Below are positions 1 to 9,369 of a DNA stretch of 64,000 nt, one piece after another. The position numbers and the translations under genes are program-made. The notes under the pieces are model-generated. The model did no database searches. It was not told the DNA's origin and saw only the letters and a program-made list of their open reading frames with translations. The first letter of the stretch is position 1. Each line of letters starts with the position of its first letter. The DNA is from Phymorhynchus buccinoides (Eukaryota; Mollusca; Gastropoda; Neogastropoda; Raphitomidae). The stretch spans positions 33,311,644 to 33,375,643 of the forward strand of contig CM065691.1 in NCBI GenBank assembly GCA_017654935.2, given 5' to 3'.

Positions 1-84
1 AAACAGATCTACAGACAGAGAGTACAAGTCCCTAACCTTCACATAGACAAACAGATCTACAAACAGACAAAACCACCGCCATAC

Positions 85-305
85 CTTTAGCGGGCAGAAT
101 GACGGAGCTTTTCTTGCTGGTCTGCTGCTTGTGGCTGCGGAAGATCGGGGAGGTCTCCATGAGCTCCTTGAGCTTGAGGTCCTCCTCGAAGAGCACGCGC
201 CGCACATCGTCGCGCGACGCTGACTCCGTGGACAGCTTGGTGATGCGCGGCCCCTCCTGATGGTTGGTGCACAGCCAGTATGTCTTGCCGCTCGGCAGGT
301 GGCAT
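85..305 (-). CDS. Exon of unrecognised minus-strand gene (most 3' exon seen)
   Basis: Read on the minus strand, this exon follows a CCGCCAG acceptor and ends at a good AAAG/GTATGG donor. It encodes a segment starting RCHLPSGKTYWLCTNHQEG, followed by a charged stretch (FEEDLKLKELMETS). Its start phase (one base completing an Arg codon) fits the end of the exon at 1167-1267, so both belong to one transcript. GC content is far higher than in the surrounding introns. The TYWLC..H pattern with paired Cys/His looks like a structured domain, but I do not recognise the family. The gene continues beyond the left window edge, since the exon ends at a donor and not at a stop. Confidence 0.6.
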
Positions 306-380
306 CTGGCGGCAAGGAAATAAGGATTGTTCTTGTACTTGCAGGGAAGGCATATAACTACAATAAGAATTTGACATGTA

Positions 381-776
381 CTGTATTTTTCGGACTATAA
401 GGCGCACCCCCCTGAAAATCAGAGTATGGCCGCCCATGTGGTGGGGCCCTTTAAAAGCAGCCATACACATAATCTTCCCACCCAAGGCCATGCGAAATGT
501 TCACATGGCACTGGGTGTGCCCCCAGAGTGTTTAAGCTGGGGAACGAAAACAACAAAACAACATAAGACGCACCCAACAAATTGCACACAAAATTCAGAT
601 TTTCTTTTCTTGCTATTTTATTAGTCATATCCATGTTGTGTTACTGGGGAGCAGGCACACACAAGACATGTGCCTTTTTTGTTGTTATATTTTCTTACTA
701 TTTTATTAGTCATATTATAAGCCGCAGAGGTTTCAGTCTGGGTAAAAAGTATCGTCTTATGGTCAGAAAAATACAG
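381..776. mobile_element. TA-flanked MITE (CTGTATTTTTCGGACTATAAGG family)
   Basis: The terminal inverted repeats begin CTGTATTTTTC and end GAAAAATACAG, and a TA lies directly outside each end, as expected for Tc1/mariner-type insertions. The subterminal motif ACTATAAGGCGCAC is shared with the elements at 34244-34422, 40437-40611 and 62252-62429. The 396-bp interior carries a repeated CTATTTTATTAGTCATAT motif and no coding sequence. It lies in the intron between the exons at 85-305 and 1167-1267. Confidence 0.7.
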
Positions 777-1166
777 TACTTCCATAATACTGAGGCCTTG
801 CACTTTTTGGTCTCCCTCAGTTTTATGCATCTCTCAACTTTTTCCTTGCTGCACATAACCGTTTTCTTTATGTTTGTTTATTTGTCTCATTCCAGGTCTA
901 AATTGCTGAAGATCATAATTCATTAACTGACCAAAAAAATCTCTAAAACATCAAGCAGTTGTAATTATACATTCTTAGAAACTGCAAAGCCAGAGACAGG
1001 ACAGGCAAGACACACAGCATCACAATTCAGTCATACAATGTGCAAAGGATAGAAAGGAAGAAACACAGCAGAAAAAAAGAGTTCAAGGGGAGAAAAACAG
1101 GTGATGATAGTAAGGTTAGAAAAAGACATGAAGAATGAACCCTTGACCAGTACAAAGGGAACAAAC

Positions 1167-1267
1167 CTGCACAGCTGCTCTAAGAATTTGTCAGCGTCCT
1201 GGTTCTCTGAGAGCTGCATACGAAGTGTGCTGAACGACTCAATGAAATTGGGGTTCTCCACAGCATT
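1167..1267 (-). CDS. Exon of unrecognised minus-strand gene
   Basis: This 101-bp exon sits between acceptor GTCCGCCAG and donor CTGTGCAG/GTTTGT. It encodes NAVENPNFIESFSTLRMQ and then LSENQDADKFLEQLC, and ends in phase 2 with AG. Phase and direction agree with the neighbouring exons at 1653-1772 and 85-305. No known motif is evident. The intron around 1270-1650 shows nothing I can assign. Confidence 0.6.
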
Positions 1268-1652
1268 CTGGCGGACAACAGCACAAATATTGCAAGTCAC
1301 AAACAAATATAGGTCAATAACAACCCCCAAGAATATGTCAGCACTATTCAACAACATCAACATGTCAATCTTATCTCAAGCCATTTCCTGTCCCCGTATT
1401 ACTATCATATCAATCCTGTTTTAACAATTTGAACTGCAATGATATACAGTAGAGAACTGATCACTCAAAAACACCGGATAACTCAAAATAATGTTTGGTC
1501 CCAGTATAATAATCTCTATGTTTAAAAAGTCTTTTTAACTCAGAATATTGGCTATCTCAAAATACAATTTCAGTCCCTTCAACTTTGACTTAAGCGATTT
1601 TTACGGTAAGTCCAAACCATTGAGTCTACTTATCCCAGGAAAAAGCTTTCAC

Positions 1653-1772
1653 ATTTTCAGATTGGTGAACAAAAATCATGACTTCTCTAAACCCTTCAAG
1701 CATACCAACTACTGATGATGGATCATAGATATTTGTGAATATGAACCCATGAACGATTTCAATACTGGATGC
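1653..1772 (-). CDS. Exon of unrecognised minus-strand gene
   Basis: The exon has a strong acceptor (TTTCTTTCTCAG) and encodes ASSIEIVHGFIFTNIYDPSS, then VVGMLEGFREVMIFVHQSEN. I chose the GTGAAAGC donor because it leaves phase 0, which joins in frame to the exon at 1167-1267. The open frame continues a further 27 bases to a TAG, so the donor choice is an inference. The composition is that of a globular protein. Confidence 0.55.
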
Positions 1773-1866
1773 CTGAGAAAGAAAGAAAAATACTAAGGAA
1801 ATGCGCACCTCCCACAAAACAATCAACAATTCATGAAAAAACAAAAAGTAAATGTGGTAAGCTGAC

Positions 1867-2043
1867 CTCCTCAATCCACTCTCGATACTTTTTTCCTCTC
1901 TTTCCCACAAAGCAGTTGAGATAGACTGAAGACTGCTGCAAAATGGCATACAGTCGAGCCAGGTAGGCCGAGCAACGCTTGACTAGAGGCTTGAAATCAT
2001 CATCCATCTTGAAGGGAAACACTTGTGGGCATAAGTGCCAGCC
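1867..2043 (-). CDS. Exon of unrecognised minus-strand gene
   Basis: This 177-bp phase-0 exon follows acceptor TTTATTCAG and ends at GAGGAG/GTCAGC. It encodes GWHLCPQVFPFKMDDDFKPL, then a helical, basic segment (VKRCSAYLARLYAILQQSS) ending in GKRGKKYREWIEE. It joins the exon at 2405-2482 in phase 0. The pattern LLCENEE/GWHLC across that junction would be the best query for a family search. Confidence 0.65.
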
Positions 2044-2404
2044 CTGAATAAACACAAACACAACGCAATGGGCGTTACAAATATGTATCTCATTTCATCT
2101 CCTGCATTGTGATTTAATCCTTGTAATAAATAACTGCATGTGATCAGAAAAAAATGTACCCAAAGAAGATACATTGCATGCAGCATTTTCTCTCTTTTTT
2201 GCTGCTTGACCCATAGTGTTTTAAAATGCAAACATATTAACATATTCACATAGTATACACATTTAGTACACTACATTCTCCTACCATGAAGACACACACA
2301 ACACACACACACACATTCATGCAAGTAGGCAAACAAACACTCTCCTACTTTTCCCTACACACACACACACAACTGTATGTAAGCAAACACGTTGTATAGA
2401 TTAC

Positions 2405-2482
2405 CTCTTCATTTTCACACAGAAGTTTCAGGCAGAAGTTTTCAGCTTCCCAGTTCTCTTCATCGTCCAGTATATTAACAGG
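2405..2482 (-). CDS. Exon of unrecognised minus-strand gene
   Basis: This 78-bp phase-0 exon has acceptor TGTGTTACAG and donor GAAGAG/GTAATC. It encodes PVNILDDEENWEAENFCLK followed by LLCENEE. It is flanked by low-complexity CA tracts (about 2290-2370 and 2490-2500), which makes the sharp, in-phase coding island more convincing. Confidence 0.6.
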
Positions 2483-3618
2483 CTGTAACACACACACACA
2501 AACATTAAGCTTTACTGTCAGTATTTGTTTTCATACACAGAGATCCTTTCAATTATCACACTCACTTGAAGAATATTTTTTCCTACAGTTTAAAAGTAAA
2601 ATATGCCCCTTGAAAACATTGAGAAGGTTGTTAATGCCAAATAACAAAATGTATCCCTCCACTCTCTAAAAAAAACACAGAAAAAAAGCACGTTCAAAAT
2701 GAAAGAACCCCCCCCCCCCGACAATTCATTTTTCTTCACTACATAACTCTTCTCACGCCATCGGTGGTAGCCACCAATGCGGCAGGCTTGCCACGTGGTT
2801 GCCCATGTGCTTTCCTATTTTTAGAGACTTACATCATTGCATTTCCGCTGTTGTCGCACATGCGCTGTCAAAATAAAATGGCTATTTACGCCTTGTCCAA
2901 TAACGGCTCCAATGGTTCCCAGTTGAGTGGGGAAAAAACACAGAATTTTGTAGGATTTGGTGGGATTGGCGGTGGTGACTCATCACGAGTGGAGTTGATA
3001 GGCAATGATGAAAGGATCGATGTACTTTTTCAAGGAATTGCACTTAGAATGTAGTTGAATCGAAGCTGAAACAAGATCAACTGACTGGCAGAAGAGGGGG
3101 TGTGGGGTGGTGTAGCAGGAGACTAAGAAAGATTGATCCAATTTCAAATGAAAAAATCATGCACACTCTACAATACCAACAACAAATATACGTTTAATTT
3201 AAGTGATAACCTACTGTAATCACCTCCACTCTTTGTCCAAATATACAGATAAAAAACAACATACCCACAACACAACTGTATGCCAGTTTGTTGTTGCTGA
3301 CTATGACTGCCAGATAGAAGAGGGCGCAGATGCTATTCTGGATGACATGGCTGACATTTGTTTAATAGAGCAATTGCTTTGCCCAGAGTACATCTGCACA
3401 CTTTGAGGACAGCTGGCGTAGAGTGAAGTTCCCCAAATGCCAATCAACCCTTTTAGCTGCAGCACTTAGAGCCAATATGAATACTCCCTCCAGTTTGACA
3501 GTAACAGTCTTCCACAAAAGACTAAGAAAACCATTTACACACAACTGCCTACAGCATAAAAATGCCCAGCAATCCTTAGGCTTAGTTTTTTTGTTCTGCG
3601 ATAACTTAATGTAATCAC

Positions 3619-3746
3619 CTCCATTCTGTCTCGTGTGCGTGTGGCAGTCTTAGGTCGAAGTCCTGGACGACTTGTGGGTGGTCTGGGAGAGTCCCTTGAC
3701 CCTTCTTCCACCACCGGCATTTGGCGCGATTGCCGACTGGTCAAAG
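3619..3746 (-). CDS. Probable exon, basic Pro/Arg-rich, same gene
   Basis: The acceptor GCTTGCAG and donor AATGGAG/GTGATT bound a frame that ends in phase 0 and joins the exon at 2405-2482. The product is low-complexity and basic (SRDSPRPPTSRPGLRPKTAT), ending TRTRDRME. The other two frames contain stops. The first 42 bases of the exon and its acceptor are duplicated 115 bp away (3705-3932). I see no other exon between 2483 and 3618; that stretch has a C-run and short unassigned open frames only. Confidence 0.45.
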
Positions 3747-3932
3747 CTGCAAGCATTCAAAGATAAAACAAGGATTATCAGCTACTTTTTGACTATTGTT
3801 GTCTCTTTTAACAAGCCATCTTCCACCACAGGCATTTGGCGCAATTGCCGACTGGTCAAGGCTGCAAGCATTCAGAGATAAAACAAGGATTATCAGTTAC
3901 GTTTTGGTTATTGCTGTCTATTTTAACAAGCG
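3705..3932. repeat. 115-bp tandem duplication carrying a splice acceptor
   Basis: Two adjacent 115-bp copies (3705-3819 and 3820-3932) share the blocks TTCCACCAC, CATTTGGCGC, TTGCCGACTGGTCAA and ATAAAACAAGGATTATCAG. On the minus strand each copy contains the CTTGCAG acceptor and the start of the exon at 3619-3746. Only the copy next to the exon continues into the full coding sequence. Confidence 0.8.
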
Positions 3933-4466
3933 AATAATTACATATAAACACACACACACACACATGTGCAGACTCGAGAGCACTCACACAGATTCCTGAG
4001 CTTTGAATTTGAAATGTTCCCACTCAAATATTTTTCTCACAAAGTATGAAAATGCCAGGTTTCAAACCACTCTAGGACAGGTAGCATAGCAAAACTCAGC
4101 GTAGGAAAGGAAAAACATTTGAATGAGAAGTTTCTCTGGTTGAATTTTTCTGATTAGTAATGCTACATGTAAATTTGTTTTTCTTGGCATACTCAAAACT
4201 CAAACACAACTTTATTATCTCTGATAAGAGAATTGCAAGTGGCAACGACTGCGATTTTTACATTAAGACAAACGAAAAGACAACATTATAAAGCATATAA
4301 AAATGGTACTGTGCTAAAATAAATGGTACTGTGATTAAAAAAGAACAAATCAAACCGTGTGGAACAAGGCTGTTTACACGAACATCTATCAAGCTGTGCA
4401 CAATAACAGTGATTGTAAATCAGTTGGTTTCTGTAAGCAAGTTTGTAAAAACAATGTTCGTCCAAC
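3933..4466. other. Intergenic or intronic sequence, no gene seen
   Basis: AT-rich DNA with a short CA microsatellite near 3948-3964. No frame, RNA motif or repeat end is supported. It ends at the first N gap. Confidence 0.6.
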
Positions 4467-4966
4467 NNNNNNNNNNNNNNNNNNNNNNNNNNNNNNNNNN
4501 NNNNNNNNNNNNNNNNNNNNNNNNNNNNNNNNNNNNNNNNNNNNNNNNNNNNNNNNNNNNNNNNNNNNNNNNNNNNNNNNNNNNNNNNNNNNNNNNNNNN
4601 NNNNNNNNNNNNNNNNNNNNNNNNNNNNNNNNNNNNNNNNNNNNNNNNNNNNNNNNNNNNNNNNNNNNNNNNNNNNNNNNNNNNNNNNNNNNNNNNNNNN
4701 NNNNNNNNNNNNNNNNNNNNNNNNNNNNNNNNNNNNNNNNNNNNNNNNNNNNNNNNNNNNNNNNNNNNNNNNNNNNNNNNNNNNNNNNNNNNNNNNNNNN
4801 NNNNNNNNNNNNNNNNNNNNNNNNNNNNNNNNNNNNNNNNNNNNNNNNNNNNNNNNNNNNNNNNNNNNNNNNNNNNNNNNNNNNNNNNNNNNNNNNNNNN
4901 NNNNNNNNNNNNNNNNNNNNNNNNNNNNNNNNNNNNNNNNNNNNNNNNNNNNNNNNNNNNNNNNNN
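4467..4966. other. Assembly gap, 500 N
   Basis: Exactly 500 N, the same size as the gap at 46001-46500, so these look like placeholder scaffold gaps of unknown true length. Confidence 0.98.
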
Positions 4967-5472
4967 ACCACAATGGTTATGTTAAAGACATCCAATCCAG
5001 ACCTGTTATCCAAAGACCCTATTTTCTTAACCCTTTCACCCACAATGCCAATGTCGCATTCATGCACCACAATGGTTGTGTTAAAGACATCCAATCCAGA
5101 CCTGTTATCCAAAGACCCTATTTTCTTAACCCTTTCAGTTTCACCGCCATTGTCGCATTCATGCACCACAATGGTAGTGTTAAAGACATCCAATCCAGAC
5201 CTGTTATCCAAAGACCCTATTTTCTTAACCCTTTCACCGCCAATGTCGCATTTTATGCACCACAATGGTTTAACACCCATGTCACTAAAAGGCATCAAAT
5301 CAGGGCCTGTTATCCAAAGACCCTATTTTCTTAATTTTGGGAGGTAAGGATAGGCCTAATGTTATGCATGTCACCGAGGAATTCGCAATATTGCAGATAT
5401 TTTTTTTCTCTACCCAGTTAAGTTTAATGGTGTTTTTTTGGCTGAAAAATGGCTGGCGACGCAAAGGGTTAA
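4967..5472. repeat. 93-99 bp tandem array derived from a TTAA MITE end
   Basis: Units each begin TTAACCCTTTCAC and contain GCACCACAATGGT and CCAGACCTGTTATCCAAAGA. The array ends with the opposite MITE terminus, GGCGACGCAAAGGGTTAA (5469-5472 is TTAA). It is therefore a piggyBac-like MITE whose left end has been amplified in tandem. The N gap cuts the array on its left. Confidence 0.75.
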
Positions 5473-5965
5473 AAAACCAACATCACCACCAAACAAACAA
5501 AAAACATGGGGTCAACCAACTAAATAGAAAAGAATTGATTGCATGTTGAGGCATTTGATCAGAATCACAAAGTTATCAAGCTTAACGGATAACTGCCTAC
5601 CTGACTGTAGTTTTTCTCAAAACTACCGTTGCCTCACACAAGTAAGGTGTGAGTAATTTCACAAAATTATGTCAACAATACTGGATCAACACGTGTGCCC
5701 AACCTTTTTTTTTTATTAGCTCGTTTATTATTAAGCGCATAGATCAAAATTGGAGAGAAAAAAGATTGCCTTATAGACAGTAGAGTACATAAAACTGGAT
5801 AACATGAAATATTGGCTAATACACACAAATCTGTTTGAACTGATGATAGCCCTCTTTATTATCACTTAATGCTTAACACAAAATAATGGTTAACGCACAC
5901 AAAAATCTTAGTCCCCTGAATTTCGTGTACTCCACTGCAACCCGAAAATTACGGTAGTCAAAATT
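5473..5965. other. Unique flank up to the DIRS insertion point
   Basis: AT-rich DNA with no gene seen. The same sequence occurs at 47093-47655, where an internal segment of about 80 bp is duplicated. The last bases, GTAGTCAAAATT, are directly followed by element A; in copy 2 they run straight into ACTTGATTACTG. Confidence 0.8.
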
Positions 5966-6007
5966 GGTGGATTTTGATTAATCCTACTATCTATTTAATT
6001 TAATACT

Positions 6008-6180
6008 TACCAACACTCAAAACAACTGCATTAGCCTAAAACAACCTGGAACCTTACCCTAGCACATAGCTAAAACGAAAGTGGCCCCATGGGACTGCAC
6101 CCATACCGCAAGGAGTAGCGGGAGTGACTCCCCTTACTTCCGGGTATGACGCGCACCCTTGGGGCACCGGATATGTCATT
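6008..6180. repeat. Element A inverted terminal repeat, low-coordinate side
   Basis: A 173-bp repeat that is the reverse complement of 12088-12260 with only about two mismatches visible. Outside it lies a side-specific extension (5966-6007) with no inverted partner at the other end, which is usual for DIRS termini. Confidence 0.9.
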
Positions 6181-6234
6181 CATGTAATTTTACAGCCCCG
6201 CATCAGGAGGGAGGATGGGAGGGAACATTTTTTG

Positions 6235-6333
6235 TTTTGAGTGTTGGTAAGTATTAAATTAAATAGATAGTAGGATTAATCAAAATCCACCAATCTAATT
6301 TAATCATACTATACCAACACTCAAAACAACTGC
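6235..6333. repeat. Element A internal complementary region
   Basis: 6235-6291 is the exact reverse complement of the element's low-coordinate end (5966-6022). 6292-6333 is the exact reverse complement of its other end (12239-12280). The two therefore meet in inverted form at 6291/6292. This is the diagnostic DIRS internal complementary region, thought to template end joining during circular-DNA formation. As in DIRS-1, it lies next to the 3' side of the coding region. Confidence 0.92.
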
Positions 6334-6549
6334 AGATTACCACCGTGGTGGAGGGTGATGCGTGCCAACTGACACACCAACAACCCCAAAAGCATATCAG
6401 TAAAAGAGGGAAACACTCCTAAGAGAATCCCCCGAAAGATGTACAACATCCCTGAAAATATGCAAATAAATACCCCCAAACAGTCATGTCAATGATATAC
6501 CAAAGAACACAGAGAAAAAACAGAGGCACAAAAAACACCGGAACTCACA

Positions 6550-7690
6550 CTACAAGGAGACCGGGACCTGCGCAACGACCACCTTCTTGATGGAAAAGGA
6601 GTCGTCTTCGCCCTGAGCAGAGATATCCCTCAGGTAAAACTGAAGAAAGGTGTTCTGCGACTTCCAGAACGCTGAGGCCATAACCTTCACAAGAGGGACA
6701 CCCTTGACTACCGCCAGGGAAGAGCTGATGGCCCGCAACTCGTGGGCGCGAATGGGGTTATCAGGTAACCTAACCAGCGAGCGGGCATAGGCCAACTTAA
6801 TGAGGTCGAGGATCCAACGGGACACAGTACCCTTAGCCACATCGCTGCAGTACTTGGGATTAATGGAGACGAACAGGCGACGTTTAGCCCCTCTGAAGGA
6901 CTTGGTACGAGCCAGATAAGAACGAAGAGCCCTAACGGGGCAGAGGAAGATATCACGATCATCAGGACCCAGAACGGAGCGAAGACTCGAAATAGAGGCC
7001 AAGGGAGAGGAAACATCACCAGACTGGTTCTTTGCACGGAACTCCGGGAGAAAAGAAAGGGAGACAGACGAGAAGTCCTCCTCGAACTGGACATCCTTGG
7101 TGAGACCACTCAGAGCATGCAAACCACTGATGCGACGGGCAGTGGCGAAAGAAATGAGAAAAAACTGTCTTGAGAGTCAGAAGCTTAAGAGACAACGACT
7201 CCAGGGGTTCACATTTGTCCCTGAGAAAAGCCAGAACCAAAAAGATGTCCCACTGAGGACACTGGACCGTTCTGGACGGGGCTTGGAGGCGCACAGCGTC
7301 CAGGAAGTGAGAAACTGGCAAAGCCGAGAGATTCCCCGTAAACTTGGAACCTAAAGACAACGAGATCGTGCTAATCAAGGCCGCCCTATAACCTGACAAG
7401 GTTTGAGAGGACAAGTTCCTAGTTCTAAGCAAGTGAGAGAGGAACTCCACGAACTGAACCGTTGAGGGACGAAGCGGGTCAAACTTTCTCTCCTGACAAA
7501 ACGCAAACCAGGTGGCCCAGCGAAGATCATACAGATCGTTTGTAGACTTACGCCGAGAGGCGACCAACAGATCCACGGTGCGCGTGGAAAACCCCTGAGA
7601 GCGAAGGCCTAGTCGGACAGCCGCCATGCGACCAGGTTTAGCCTTGAAGGGCAAGGGTGTCCGACCCCGCTTCTTGGCTGAAGAAGAGTG
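6550..7690 (-). pseudogene. Element A tyrosine recombinase, one frameshift
   Basis: This is the recombinase that integrates circular DIRS DNA. The N-terminal half (7690 to about 7160) has a SAM-like core-binding domain (TNDLYDLRWATWFAFC, then SGYRAALIS). The C-terminal half (about 7158 to 6550) carries the first catalytic Arg region (ATARRISGLHAL), the HxxR box (RAHELRAISSSLA) and the downstream W...Y segment (AFWKSQNTFLQFYLRD). The halves lie in different frames and the switch falls at a run of six A (7159-7164). Element B keeps the uninterrupted frame at the same place, so one extra base in A is the simplest reading. This could be a real mutation or a homopolymer sequencing error. Confidence 0.85.
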
Positions 7691-9369
7691 GCGGGAGTGA
7701 GATTGAGCGGAAGAGGACCGTCTTGCGCCATGTCGAGGAGCTCTGGGAACCAATGGCTTGTGGGCCACATCGGAGTGACAAGAATCAAGTCCGGGTGCTC
7801 TCGGAGACACTTCTCCAACACCCGAGGAATGAGAGCCGTTGGGGGGAAGGCATACATCAGCATGCCCTTCCAAGGGAACGAGAAGGCGTTCCTGGCAAAG
7901 GCCTGAGGGTCCCTGACTGGAGAAACATACAGGGTCAGTCTGGCAGTGAACCTGGTGGCAAAGAGGTCGAGGAGGGGTTTCCCCCACAGTCTCCAAACAG
8001 GAGACAAGGCCTGGTGAGCAATGGTCCATTCGGTGGCCAGAATTTGGTCCGAGCGACTCAACTGGTCCGCCACCACATTGAGTTTGCCCGGAACAAACTC
8101 GACCGTGAGGGAGATGTCGAGAGAAAAAGCCCACCGCAGAATCGCCTCCGCCGTCAGGGAGAGTGAAGCGGACCTTGTGCCTCCCTGACGACGCAGGTAG
8201 GACAGGCTGGTGGATTTGTCGCCACAAATCACCACACACCTGCCGTGAAGCCTTGGAGCGAAATGAAGGAGGGCCAGGCGAATGGCCTCCAGCTCCAGCC
8301 AGTTGATGTGACGCTCTGACTCCGCTTCGGTCCATTTCCCAGAGACCTCTTCGGAGTCGAGATGCGCGCCCCAACCGGTGAGAGAGGCGTCGGTGCAGAT
8401 GAACAGCTGGGCCCCCAAACGACTGATTGGGACCATACTGTTCATCCACACCGAGTCCGTCCACTGAGAAACCGAATCCCGGAACCAGGTGCCCAACTGG
8501 ACCACCTGATCGAAATCCGACTGATCTCGCACTCGAGCAAGGACCTCGCGTTGCAGAGGCCTTTTGTGAAGGCGACCTAAAGGAAGGAGGCCCGAGACGG
8601 ACTCCATCTGACCGAGGAGGCACAGAAGCCGTCTGAAGGAGGTGGACTGGGCTGTGAGAAGTTCTGACACCAAGTTGGAGAGAGACAGAATTCTTTCCGG
8701 GGTGGCAGAAACCTGAAACGACTCGGTGTCGAAGATCATGCCCAGGTATTTGAACCGCTGAGAGGGGACCAAATCCGACTTCTCCTGGTTGATGTTGAAG
8801 CCCAGGACCGTGGAGAGACTGAGAAGGAGCTCCGTTTGTTGGGAGGACAACTGGCGACTCGACGCAAGCAACAGCCAGTCGTCGAGATAGACCTTTAACC
8901 TCAAGCCCCGAGCCCTGGCTAGGGCTGCCATTTCCCTGGTAACCTTGGTGAAGATCCAAGGCGCCAGGGAAAGGCCGAAAGGGAGGGAATGGAACTGGTA
9001 GACAAGGCATTGCCAAACGAAACGAAGGAACTTGCAACGGCTGGGGTGAATCGACACATGGAAGTACGCATCGCGTAAGTCGATGGAGGTGGCCCAGTCT
9101 CCCTGGCGCACAAAGGCCCTGACGGTGGCCGCCGTTTCCATCTTGAAATGGATCTTCCTTGAAAACTTGTTGAGAGGAGACAAGTCCAGAACCGGTCTGA
9201 AGCCGCCTGTCTTCTTGGGAACCGTGAAAAGTCGGGAATAGAAACCCGGACTGGGATCGTTCACGATCGTAACCGCGCCCTTCAAGAGAAGGTCCTCCAC
9301 TTCCTTCTGGAGGATCTCCAAACGGACAGGATCGCTGTTTCTTGGACAGGCTCGGCCTCCTGTTGCCAC
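7609..9369 (-). CDS. Element A reverse transcriptase / RNase H / methyltransferase-like
   Basis: This 586-codon frame encodes the DIRS polymerase. RT motifs appear in order: VPKKTGGFRPVLDLSPLN (about 50-67), SIDLRDAYFH (95-104), FGLSLAP (131-137) and the catalytic YLDD (161-164). RNase H follows, with TDASLTGWGAH, a NWLELEAI block and a late ADQLSR. A tail with DLFATRF, DPQAF and YAFPPTALI corresponds to the segment that DIRS elements carry between RNase H and recombinase, usually described as DAM-like methyltransferase. An oddity is DKST where DNST is more usual in RNase H. The frame overlaps the end of gag, so the true start is uncertain; the first in-frame ATG is used. Confidence 0.9.
   Translation of the reverse strand: MATGGRACPRNSDPVRLEILQKEVEDLLLKGAVTIVNDPSPGFYSRLFTVPKKTGGFRPVLDLSPLNKFSRKIHFKMETAATVRAFVRQGDWATSIDLRDAYFHVSIHPSRCKFLRFVWQCLVYQFHSLPFGLSLAPWIFTKVTREMAALARARGLRLKVYLDDWLLLASSRQLSSQQTELLLSLSTVLGFNINQEKSDLVPSQRFKYLGMIFDTESFQVSATPERILSLSNLVSELLTAQSTSFRRLLCLLGQMESVSGLLPLGRLHKRPLQREVLARVRDQSDFDQVVQLGTWFRDSVSQWTDSVWMNSMVPISRLGAQLFICTDASLTGWGAHLDSEEVSGKWTEAESERHINWLELEAIRLALLHFAPRLHGRCVVICGDKSTSLSYLRRQGGTRSASLSLTAEAILRWAFSLDISLTVEFVPGKLNVVADQLSRSDQILATEWTIAHQALSPVWRLWGKPLLDLFATRFTARLTLYVSPVRDPQAFARNAFSFPWKGMLMYAFPPTALIPRVLEKCLREHPDLILVTPMWPTSHWFPELLDMAQDGPLPLNLTPATLLQPRSGVGHPCPSRLNLVAWRLSD

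Noticed and set aside
1441..1600. Sequence starting TACAGTAGAGAACTGATCACTC as a MITE
   Set aside because: Only one end resembles a MITE terminus and no inverted partner was found.
3203..3406. Plus-strand frame with VADYDCQIEEGADAILDD
   Set aside because: Short, no splice context, no recognisable domain; possibly a transposon scrap but not supportable.
4331..5347. Long open frames crossing the N gap, and the same at 45900-46895
   Set aside because: They exist only because N codons carry no stops; the readable part is the MITE-derived array.
7016..9037. 673-codon minus-strand frame taken as one protein
   Set aside because: Only its last third (below about 7690) is recombinase; the rest is an out-of-frame shadow of the reverse transcriptase.
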